Below, one piece after another: positions 1 to 5,573 of a stretch of DNA of 11,210 bases. The DNA lies in contig CAZNRY010000137.1 of NCBI GenBank assembly GCA_964575675.1, positions 1-11,210 of the forward strand, written 5' to 3'. Source of the DNA: CAZNRY01 sp964575675. GTDB lineage: Bacteria; Eisenbacteria; RBG-16-71-46; CAIMUX01; VGJL01. The number at the start of each line of letters is the position of its first letter. Position 1 is the first letter of the stretch. The position numbers were made by a program, and so were the translations under genes. Below the pieces are notes generated by a model. That model was given only the letters and a program-made list of their open reading frames with translations, was not told where the DNA came from and ran no database searches.

Positions 1-389
1 CCCCGGCCTGCCGTGACGTCGCCGCCCTTGGCCAGGAATGGCGGGCGGACCCGGCGGATCAGGTTCCTCGGGGTGTCCTCCTCGAAGAGGACGACGCCCT
101 CCACCGATCGGAGCGACGCCAGAACCATCGCCCGGCCGTCCTGCGGGATCAGGGGACGCCCGACCCCCTTCAGCCGGCGGACGCTCGCATCGGAGTTGAG
201 CCCCACGAGCAGGAGGTCGCCGAGGGCCCTCGCATCCGCCAGGTAGGCGACGTGACCGGGATGGATCAAGTCGAAGCAGCCGTTCGTGAAGACGACCCGA
301 AGCTCCCGGCTCCTCGCGTCGGTGAGGATCCGATCGAGGTCCTCTTCGCCGAGAAGAGGCGGCCGGTCTATTCGAGCCTGATCAGCCAT
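1..389 (-). CDS. rfaE2: D-glycero-beta-D-manno-heptose 1-phosphate adenylyltransferase (RfaE2/HldE C-domain), 3' end cut by window
   Basis: This nucleotidyltransferase transfers AMP from ATP to heptose 1-phosphate, giving ADP-heptose for the LPS inner core in the cytoplasm. Translating from the ATG at 389 gives 129 residues. They include the cytidylyltransferase-fold motif FTNGCFDLIHPGH (residues 34-46, with the two nucleotide-binding histidines), GLNSDASVRRLKG (63-75), IPQDGRAMVLASL (81-93) and KGGD (121-124), all in the order of RfaE2. The family is about 160 residues, so roughly 30 C-terminal residues lie beyond the left edge. The start overlaps the stop of rfaE1 by 8 bp (ATGGCTGA) and has no Shine-Dalgarno, so translation is probably coupled to rfaE1. 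In enterobacteria the two activities are fused in HldE; here they are separate proteins. Function follows from family motifs and the partner gene. Confidence 0.93.
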   Translation of the reverse strand, partial: MADQARIDRPPLLGEEDLDRILTDARSRELRVVFTNGCFDLIHPGHVAYLADARALGDLLLVGLNSDASVRRLKGVGRPLIPQDGRAMVLASLRSVEGVVLFEEDTPRNLIRRVRPPFLAKGGDVTAGR

Positions 390-1374
390 CGGCGTGCCGG
401 GCCAGCGAGACGCGGATCTCCTCCGGGGTGGCGCAGGCGGTCCCGACCTCACGCACGACAATCCCTGCCGCGTGGTTCGCCAGAAGCGCGGCCTGGCGTA
501 GGGTACCCCCCGCCGCGACGGCGAGGGCGAAGGTTGACACCACCGTGTCGCCCGCGCCGGTCACGTCGAACACCTCGGTCGCGACCGCAGGGAAGTGGGT
601 CTCGGTTCCGTCCGCCTCGAAAAGGGTCATCCCCTCTTCCCCTTGCGTGATCAAGAGGCTTCTCGCCCCGAGTCGGGACAGGAGCGCATGCCCCGCCTCT
701 TTGAAGACCGCGGGGTCGCTCAGGCGCCGCCCGAAGGCGACCCCGGCTTCGGAGAGGTTCGGCGTCAGGACGGTGGCATTCTTGTAAGCAAAGAAGTGAG
801 TCTCCTTGGGATCGACGCAGACCGGGATCCCGCGAGTGCGCGCCCCGTCGAGAAGCTCATCGAGGAGACTCGCGACGATGACCCCCTTGCCGTAGTCCGA
901 GATCACGATCGCAGCCGCCCCGCGCAGCGCGGTCATGGCCGCGTCGCGGACCCGCTCGAGGGCGGGTCCCTGGATCTCGCGAACCTCCTCGCGATCGATC
1001 CGAACGACCTGCTGGTGGCGCGCCACGACGCGGGTCTTGGTCGTTGTCCGGCGCGAGGTATCGGTGAAGATCCGATCGGCCGTGATCCCGTTGCCGGCGA
1101 TTTCGCGTCGCAGATCCTGGCCGTACGGATCGTCGCCGACGACGCCGACGAGCCAGGGTCGCCCGCCAAGCGCCCGCACGTTTCGCGCAACGTTCGCGGC
1201 GCCCCCCAGCCGGAGGGTTTCGTCCCTCGCATCGATCACGGGAACGGGAGCCTCGGGAGAGATCCGCACCGTGTCACCCCAGAGATAGCGGTCGAGCATC
1301 ACGTCGCCGAGCACGAGGATCGGCAGACCTTCCATCCGTTCGAACAGGCGGCCTAAGGCTTCGGTTTCATGCAT
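382..1374 (-). CDS. rfaE1: D-glycero-beta-D-manno-heptose-7-phosphate kinase (RfaE1/HldE N-domain)
   Basis: This cytoplasmic PfkB/ribokinase-fold kinase phosphorylates heptose 7-phosphate at C1 in the ADP-heptose pathway to LPS core. The 330-residue protein shows LGDVMLDRYLWG (22-33) followed by RISPEAPVPV (37-46), typical of HldE kinases. It also has the PfkB signature 1 region GGAANVARN (57-65), VDPKE (187-191), TPNLSEA (204-210) and the anion-hole/catalytic motif DVTGAGDT (270-277, base Asp276). Length fits the stand-alone kinase. The ATG at 1374 is chosen because the family has a short N-terminal extension before the first beta strand; Met14 (1335) is an alternative. There is no Shine-Dalgarno upstream, but a promoter-like pair ends 6 nt before the ATG. 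The gene overlaps rfaE2 by 8 bp, so the two form one unit. The 114-bp gap to the secreted-protein gene upstream suggests that the pair is transcribed separately. Confidence 0.95.
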   Translation of the reverse strand: MHETEALGRLFERMEGLPILVLGDVMLDRYLWGDTVRISPEAPVPVIDARDETLRLGGAANVARNVRALGGRPWLVGVVGDDPYGQDLRREIAGNGITADRIFTDTSRRTTTKTRVVARHQQVVRIDREEVREIQGPALERVRDAAMTALRGAAAIVISDYGKGVIVASLLDELLDGARTRGIPVCVDPKETHFFAYKNATVLTPNLSEAGVAFGRRLSDPAVFKEAGHALLSRLGARSLLITQGEEGMTLFEADGTETHFPAVATEVFDVTGAGDTVVSTFALAVAAGGTLRQAALLANHAAGIVVREVGTACATPEEIRVSLARHADG

Positions 1375-1380
1375 GCCGGG

Positions 1381-1409
1381 ATTCTAAGGGAGCCGGGGCA
1401 GCCTGTCGA
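1381..1409 (-). promoter_or_regulatory. Candidate sigma-70-type promoter of rfaE1-rfaE2, predicting a leaderless mRNA
   Basis: Read on the minus strand, TCGACA (1409-1404, 5 of 6 matches to TTGACA) is followed after exactly 17 bp by TAGAAT (1386-1381, 5 of 6 matches to TATAAT). Six bases separate the -10 box from the rfaE1 ATG, so transcription would begin at or next to the A of the start codon. This agrees with the lack of a Shine-Dalgarno in front of rfaE1. Both hexamers and the spacer were read directly from the sequence; promoter activity is inferred. Confidence 0.5.
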
Positions 1410-1488
1410 CCGGCGGACGGGCCCACGCGCAGGCCCGATTCGGGGATCTTCGGCCCGCCCCAAGGAGCGCGCCCGGCCGCGCGTCGAA

Positions 1489-2052
1489 TCAGCGCCTGAT
1501 GAATACGACCTTCCGCGTAATGGTCTCCTGCGGCAGATCGACGCGCAGCAGGTAGATGCCGGAGCCGATCCGGGAGGGAAACTCGATCCAGACGGAATTG
1601 CGCCCGGACTGCAGGGGGGTCGCGACGTCGAAGGAGGTCCGTCCGGCAAGCGGATCGTAGAGACGAAACCGCGCAGAACCCGGGATCGCGGTGGTGATGA
1701 GAAGTTCGGCGCGGTCGCGGATCGGGCTCGGGAAAGGCCCCTGCAGCAGGAGCACCGTGTCGGAGGGAAGGAAGGCGATCGGATCGGGGCCCAATCTCAA
1801 AGCGGCGATATGCACGGAGGTCTCACCCTGCGATCCGAAATGGAGATCCCCCGCCGTGCCGGGGACGGCCCCGACCAGAATCTGTTCCTCGCCGAGGGAG
1901 ACTCCATAGCTGAAGCGAGGGTCCAGGCCGTAGACGAAGTGAGGCAGCGGAGCCGAGCCCACGGACGCGGGACCCCCGAGGAGACCCAAGACCGCGAAAA
2001 GCACCGCGAGCGTTGGGCGCATCACGCGCCGCCTGGGTTCCGACTGGAACAC
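1489..2052 (-). CDS. Small secreted protein with FlgD-Ig/secretion-tail-like C-terminus, function unknown
   Basis: I do not recognise a named gene. The protein has a basic N-terminus (RRRVMRP), a hydrophobic stretch LAVLFAVLGLLGG and a small-residue region ending near VGSA, which together look like a Sec signal peptide. About 90 residues follow with no recognisable motif. The last 80 or so residues (from PFPSPIRDRAELLITTAI through LYDPLAGR to GSGIYLLRVDL and a C-terminal KVVFIRR) match the pattern of FlgD-Ig-like or type IX sorting tails: a proline-rich opening, 'YD..GR', 'G.Y..R' and a basic end. Start choice: GGAGG at 2064-2060 lies 7 nt before a GTG at 2052, but only 1 nt before the ATG at 2058. 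A third option is the ATG at 2022, directly before the signal peptide. The gap upstream to radC (about 139 bp) shows no clear promoter. The mature protein would be only about 150 residues, very short for a sorted cargo. Confidence 0.7.
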   Translation of the reverse strand: MFQSEPRRRVMRPTLAVLFAVLGLLGGPASVGSAPLPHFVYGLDPRFSYGVSLGEEQILVGAVPGTAGDLHFGSQGETSVHIAALRLGPDPIAFLPSDTVLLLQGPFPSPIRDRAELLITTAIPGSARFRLYDPLAGRTSFDVATPLQSGRNSVWIEFPSRIGSGIYLLRVDLPQETITRKVVFIRR

Positions 2053-2059
2053 CCGCATC

Positions 2060-2064
2060 CCTCC
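2060..2064 (-). promoter_or_regulatory. Ribosome binding site deciding the start of the small secreted protein
   Basis: Minus-strand GGAGG sits 7 nt before the GTG codon at 2052 and only 1 nt before the ATG at 2058. Normal spacing (5-9 nt) therefore favours the GTG start. Confidence 0.45.
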
Positions 2065-2191
2065 GTTGCTGTTCGTGCTGTCGCGCCCCGCCGTGGCGGA
2101 TCATGAGGCAAAACGGAATCCGAAGTCGACCGATATCGGATCTACAACTGCCGCTCGACCGGCTCCTCCGGGCGGGGACGGCCTCGACCGA

Positions 2192-2887
2192 TCACTTGAG
2201 CAACTTCGAGGCGCGAAACGAATAATAGACGCTATCGCCTAGAACAACGTGATCGGTCACCGGTATGCCGACAAGGTCTCCGACCTCGGCGAGCCGCATC
2301 GTGATTCGTATGTCATCGTCGCTCGGGGTCGGATCTCCGGAGGGATGGTTGTGAACGAGGATCAACGAGGCCGCGCTTTCGAGAATCGCGCTGCGGAACA
2401 CCTCGCGGGGGTGGACCAAACTTGCGTTCAAGCTCCCCACGGAGACGAGGTCCTCACCGACCACCACCTGTCTCGTGTTCAGGTGGAGTGCGAGGAAATG
2501 TTCCTTCCGCGCCGAGGTGAAGGCGCGGCACCTCTCCTGGACGTCCTCCGGACCGCGGATCGGGCGGTCGGCGGGCCCCGATCGCGCCCAGACCCTGCGC
2601 CCCAGCTCGATCGAGGCGAGGATGCGACACGCCTGCGCGGGTCCGAAGGACGCATGCTGCAGAAGCGATTCGGCAGACGTGTGGGCAAGAACGGCGAGCC
2701 CTCCGTCGTCGAGCAGTCGGAGCGCCATGTCGCCGACGCGCCGACTGACCGTCCCAGAGCCGAGTATCGCCGCAAGAAGATCGGCATCGCTTACCGCTCG
2801 GGGCCCGTCGCCCAGGATCCTTTCCCGGGGGCCTGGGCCATCCGCCGTCGCCCGGCGCGATGCATACAATCGGGATCGGCACGCCAT
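2192..2887 (-). CDS. radC: RadC family JAB/MPN-domain protein
   Basis: The 231-residue protein has the usual RadC plan. An N-terminal helix-hairpin-helix-like part follows the family opening PRERILGDGPRAVSDADLLAAIL (20-42) and contains FGPAQACRILASIELGRRV (81-99). The C-terminal JAB1/MPN domain carries the metal motif HNHPSGDPTPSDDD (His179, His181, Ser189, Asp192), with Glu129 the likely catalytic glutamate. RadC was once thought to be a DNA repair protein, but its real role is unsettled; the metal-site residues suggest a zinc hydrolase. The frame is open up to an ATG at 2941, but the start at 2887 is chosen because AGGAGGTGA lies just in front of it and the resulting length matches the family. 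It follows ftsY after 92 bp and may be the last gene of the uvrB operon or have its own promoter. Confidence 0.92.
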   Translation of the reverse strand: MACRSRLYASRRATADGPGPRERILGDGPRAVSDADLLAAILGSGTVSRRVGDMALRLLDDGGLAVLAHTSAESLLQHASFGPAQACRILASIELGRRVWARSGPADRPIRGPEDVQERCRAFTSARKEHFLALHLNTRQVVVGEDLVSVGSLNASLVHPREVFRSAILESAASLILVHNHPSGDPTPSDDDIRITMRLAEVGDLVGIPVTDHVVLGDSVYYSFRASKLLK

Positions 2888-2889
2888 CC

Positions 2890-2898
2890 TCACCTCCT
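2890..2898 (-). promoter_or_regulatory. Strong Shine-Dalgarno of radC
   Basis: Minus-strand AGGAGGTGA is a nine-base match to the anti-Shine-Dalgarno complement, with 5 nt between AGGAGG and the ATG at 2887. It fixes the radC start against the longer reading frame that opens at 2941. Confidence 0.8.
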
Positions 2899-2941
2899 GC
2901 CGCGGCCCAGGCGGGCGCGCCGCTCGAGGAGGGGATGGCAA

Positions 2942-2957
2942 ACCGCGTGCCCGCGGT
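2942..2957 (-). terminator. Small GC-rich hairpin between ftsY and radC, weak terminator or attenuator candidate
   Basis: On the minus strand ACCGCG, a four-base loop, then CGCGGT form a perfect 6-bp stem about 22 nt after the ftsY stop. The following T run is only two or three bases (TTTGCC, counting the last stem base), so a full intrinsic terminator is doubtful. It could lower read-through from ftsY into radC. Chance hairpins of this size are common at this G+C. Confidence 0.22.
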
Positions 2958-2979
2958 CGCAGCGGAGGCGGGAAACATT

Positions 2980-3903
2980 TTAACCATCCCCGCGAATCAG
3001 AGCATCGGCGAAGGCATCGGGGTCGAAATCGGCGAGATCGTCGATCCCTTCACCCAGACCGACGTAACGGACGGGCAGGCCGGTCTCGCGGGCGATCGCG
3101 AGCACGACGCCTCCCTTGGCGGTCCCATCGAGCTTCGCCAGCACGAGTCCGGTCACGCCTGCTGAAGAAAGAAACTCCCGCGCCTGGGAGAGCCCGTTCT
3201 GGCCGATCGTCGCATCGAGCACGAGGAGCACCTCGTGCGGCGCCCCCTGCTGAGCCTTTCCCACGACCCGGCGAATCTTCGCGAGCTCCTCCATGAGGTT
3301 TCCCTTCGCCTGGAGGCGCCCCGCCGTGTCGACGATCACGACGTCGCTCCCCCTGGCGATTCCAGCCTGGACCCCGTCGAAGGCCACGGCGGCCGGATCG
3401 GCGCCGGGGACCGAGCGGACGAATCCGGCCTTCGCTCGATCAGCCCATATTGCGAGCTGCTCGCACGCGGCGGCTCGGAATGTGTCCGCCGCGACGATCA
3501 AGGTCCGCTGCCCTTCCGTCCCGTAGCGGTGGGCGAGTTTGCCGATCGTCGTCGTCTTGCCGACGCCATTGACACCGCAGACGAGTATGACGAGCGGTCC
3601 GGCCTGCGCTCGCGGGGTGTCCTTCGAAAGAGCTCCCCGCAGAATATCCGCGGCGACATCGCGCAGCAGCGACGGCACCTCCGTCGGATCCTCAACGCCG
3701 CGATCCCGGACCGCCCGGCGCAGTCGATCGAGCAACTCCTCGGTCGTCGCGACGCCGACATCGCCGCGGAGCAGGATCTCCTCGAGCTCGTCGTAGAGAC
3801 CCGGGTCGATCACGGGCCGCCGCAGCACAGCCTGTTGGATTCCGTCCGCGACGACCTGCTGCGTCTTGCGCAGGCTCTCGACGATCTTGCGGAAGAAGCT
3901 CAT
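2980..3903 (-). CDS. ftsY: Signal recognition particle receptor FtsY (NG domain)
   Basis: FtsY is the membrane-associated SRP GTPase that receives ribosome-nascent-chain complexes from Ffh and delivers them to SecYEG. The 307-residue protein begins with a short amphipathic N-terminus (SFFRKIVESLRKTQQ), then the helical N domain (to about 95). The G domain follows, with G1 GVNGVGKTTT (110-119), G2 region DTFRAAA (140-146), G3 DTAGR (192-196), G4/closing motif AKLDGTAKGG (256-265) and GLGEGIDDL (282-290). There is no long acidic A domain as in E. coli, so membrane contact probably relies on the N-terminal helix. The ATG overlaps the birA stop by 4 bp (ATGA), and a GGAGG lies inside the end of birA, indicating coupled translation. 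The stop is TAA at 2982-2980. Confidence 0.97.
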   Translation of the reverse strand: MSFFRKIVESLRKTQQVVADGIQQAVLRRPVIDPGLYDELEEILLRGDVGVATTEELLDRLRRAVRDRGVEDPTEVPSLLRDVAADILRGALSKDTPRAQAGPLVILVCGVNGVGKTTTIGKLAHRYGTEGQRTLIVAADTFRAAACEQLAIWADRAKAGFVRSVPGADPAAVAFDGVQAGIARGSDVVIVDTAGRLQAKGNLMEELAKIRRVVGKAQQGAPHEVLLVLDATIGQNGLSQAREFLSSAGVTGLVLAKLDGTAKGGVVLAIARETGLPVRYVGLGEGIDDLADFDPDAFADALIRGDG

Positions 3904-4649
3904 TGCCCCTCCCTCCAGATGACGGCGCCGCTCGGGATCGCGACCAGACCATCCGCAGTCTCGACCAGGAGCTGGCCGATCTCTCCGAGTCCGGTCGCAA
4001 TCCCCTCGACCAAAATCGCAGAGGGCAGCCGCACCGCGAGCCGCCGCGAGCGATCAATCGCCCTCTCCCAAAAGGCCCCGAGGGCAATGGGGGGGCCAGA
4101 CTGCTCGAACCCCCGGAGGTGGCGATCGAACGAGGCGAGTATCGACGAGAGGAATGCTTCCCGGTCCGGTGGGGCGATCCCGGCCAGCCGCGCCTCGAGC
4201 CCGATCGATGTCGCGATTTCCCGGAGTCCGGGAGAGAAATCGCCCGTGTCGTGGAGCAGATTCAGACCGACGCCGATCAGGATCGCATCCTCATCCGTGC
4301 CGGCGAGAACTCCCGACACCTTCCTGCCGGAGAGGAGGACATCGTTCGGCCACCGGGTGCGCGGATGAAGCCCGATCGCTTCGATCGCCTCGCAGAGGGC
4401 AACCGCCGAGGCCACGGTGAGGGCAGGCCACTCGTTACTCGCGCGCCTGCTGCGATGGACGATCGTGAACCACAGGCCGAGGCCGCGGGCCGACTCCCAG
4501 ACGCGGCCCTCGCGCCCACGGCCCGCCGTCTGCTCCTCGGCGAGGACGACGGTCCCGCTCGGGCAGCCTGCGCGCGCCGATCTCCGGGCCTCCTCCTGGG
4601 TCGAGGCGACGCGATCAAAGCGGATCAGGCGAAACGAATGGTCCGGCAT
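3900..4649 (-). CDS. birA: Biotin--[acetyl-CoA-carboxylase] ligase, monofunctional
   Basis: This cytoplasmic enzyme makes biotinyl-5'-AMP and transfers biotin to the lysine of biotin carrier proteins such as the acetyl-CoA carboxylase carrier. The 249-residue sequence carries the BPL/LplA catalytic domain: ST (16-17), the nucleotide/biotin-binding loop QTAGRGREGRVW (40-51), RWPNDVLLSGRKVSGVL (99-115, catalytic-site Lys110) and GVGLNL (126-131). The C-terminal SH3-like cap runs from about 205, with GLVAIPSGAV near the end. The N-terminal DNA-binding helix-turn-helix of bifunctional BirA is absent, so this copy should not act as the biotin repressor. Its ATG directly follows the nadC stop (TAGATG, no gap) and its stop overlaps ftsY by 4 bp. 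The nadC-birA neighbourhood is common in bacteria. Confidence 0.95.
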   Translation of the reverse strand: MPDHSFRLIRFDRVASTQEEARRSARAGCPSGTVVLAEEQTAGRGREGRVWESARGLGLWFTIVHRSRRASNEWPALTVASAVALCEAIEAIGLHPRTRWPNDVLLSGRKVSGVLAGTDEDAILIGVGLNLLHDTGDFSPGLREIATSIGLEARLAGIAPPDREAFLSSILASFDRHLRGFEQSGPPIALGAFWERAIDRSRRLAVRLPSAILVEGIATGLGEIGQLLVETADGLVAIPSGAVIWREGQ

Positions 4650-5573
4650 CTAGACAACCGACTCCAGATCCATCGCCAGGTCGCAGGCGGGCGCCGAATG
4701 CGTCAACTCACCGACGGAGAGGAAGTCGACCCCCGGCAGAGCGTAGATCCGCGCCGTCGCGAGGGTGATGCCGCCCGAGACCTCGATCTGGATCCTGCCA
4801 TCGCCGGACCGCCACGTTTCCGGAAGCCATCTTCCCGGCTCATCCGCGGCGCCGGGCAGCGTTTGTTCGATCGTCCGGATCTCGGCGACGCACTGAGCGA
4901 TCTGGTCGGCGGACATGTTATCGAGCAGGATCCTGCCGACATCGAGCCGGGCGGCATCCCCGGCTTCCCGTAGATTGCTCGCCTCCACGATGATTGGCAC
5001 GCCGCAATGAGCCGCGCGCGCGGACGAAACCGCCGATGCGATTCCCCCCGCCGCCTCGATGTGATTGTCCTTGATCATCACCGCATCGTAGAGGCCGAGG
5101 CGATGATTCACGCCCCCGCCGTGGCGGACGGCCTCCTTCGCGAGCAGCCGCAAACCGGGTACCGTCTTGCGGGTGTCGCTGATCCGCGCGCCGGTGCCCT
5201 CGACGGCGGCGACGAAACGGGCCGTGAGGCTCGCGATCCCGGACAGGTGCTGCAAGAAGTTCAGGACCGATCGTTCCGCCGTCAGGAGGCTCCTCGCCTC
5301 GCCCCTCGCGCTGAGGATCCGATCGCCGCGCTTGAAGCGCGCGCCGGCGTCCACCCACTGATCGACCTCGATCGAAGGATCTACGGCCCGGAATACCTCG
5401 CGCGCCACGCCGGCTCCGCTCAGAACCCCTTCTTCCCTGGCACGGATGGTTCCGATCGCCCTCCCGCCGCACGGGATCAGGCCGGCGGACAGGTCGGCAT
5501 CCCCCACATCCTCCAGAATCGCGAGCCTCGCGAGCGCCTCTTCGACCACCTTGAGCTCGTTGTCATCGGACAT
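4650..5573 (-). CDS. nadC: Nicotinate-nucleotide pyrophosphorylase (carboxylating), quinolinate phosphoribosyltransferase
   Basis: NadC converts quinolinate and PRPP to nicotinate mononucleotide, CO2 and pyrophosphate in de novo NAD synthesis. The 307-residue protein shows ERSVLNFLQHLSGIA (100-114), the substrate-binding DTRKTVPGLRLLAKEAVRHG (133-152), GGVNHRLGLYDAVMIKDNH (153-171), LLDNM (216-220), EVSGGI (264-269) and GVDFLSVGELTHSAPA (281-296). These are the standard type II phosphoribosyltransferase signatures. It is somewhat longer than usual (about 280-295). The extra length appears to be a tract at about 241-261 (GAADEPGRWLPETWRSGDGR) just before the EVSGGI strand. The usual 'EVEVE' strand reads IVEAS (195-199), keeping the central Glu. 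The start overlaps the uvrB stop by one base (TGATG), with GGAGG about 10 nt upstream inside uvrB. Confidence 0.96.
   Translation of the reverse strand: MSDDNELKVVEEALARLAILEDVGDADLSAGLIPCGGRAIGTIRAREEGVLSGAGVAREVFRAVDPSIEVDQWVDAGARFKRGDRILSARGEARSLLTAERSVLNFLQHLSGIASLTARFVAAVEGTGARISDTRKTVPGLRLLAKEAVRHGGGVNHRLGLYDAVMIKDNHIEAAGGIASAVSSARAAHCGVPIIVEASNLREAGDAARLDVGRILLDNMSADQIAQCVAEIRTIEQTLPGAADEPGRWLPETWRSGDGRIQIEVSGGITLATARIYALPGVDFLSVGELTHSAPACDLAMDLESVV

Noticed and set aside
1445..1488. GC-rich hairpin (GCGCG / CGCGC) after the small secreted protein as a terminator
   Set aside because: Only about 5 bp of stem with no T run; expected by chance at this base composition.
2130..2139. Perfect 10-bp palindrome CCGATATCGG in the gap after the secreted-protein start
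   Set aside because: Symmetry does not extend beyond ten bases and there is no second copy nearby, so an operator cannot be supported.
2888..2941. Longer RadC start at ATG 2941 (18 extra residues rich in Pro/Arg/Ala)
   Set aside because: The near-perfect Shine-Dalgarno AGGAGGTGA just before ATG 2887 and the normal RadC length favour the shorter form.
2977..2982. TAAAAT on the minus strand at the ftsY stop as a -10 box for radC
   Set aside because: It matches TATAAT in 5 of 6 positions, but no -35 can be seen at 16-18 bp and the bases include the ftsY stop codon TAA. Too weak to list as a promoter.
3235..4973. Two long plus-strand frames (3235-4368 and 3903-4973) opposite ftsY, birA and nadC
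   Set aside because: They overlap each other and cross the boundaries of three well-identified genes on the other strand; their composition is that of antisense translation.
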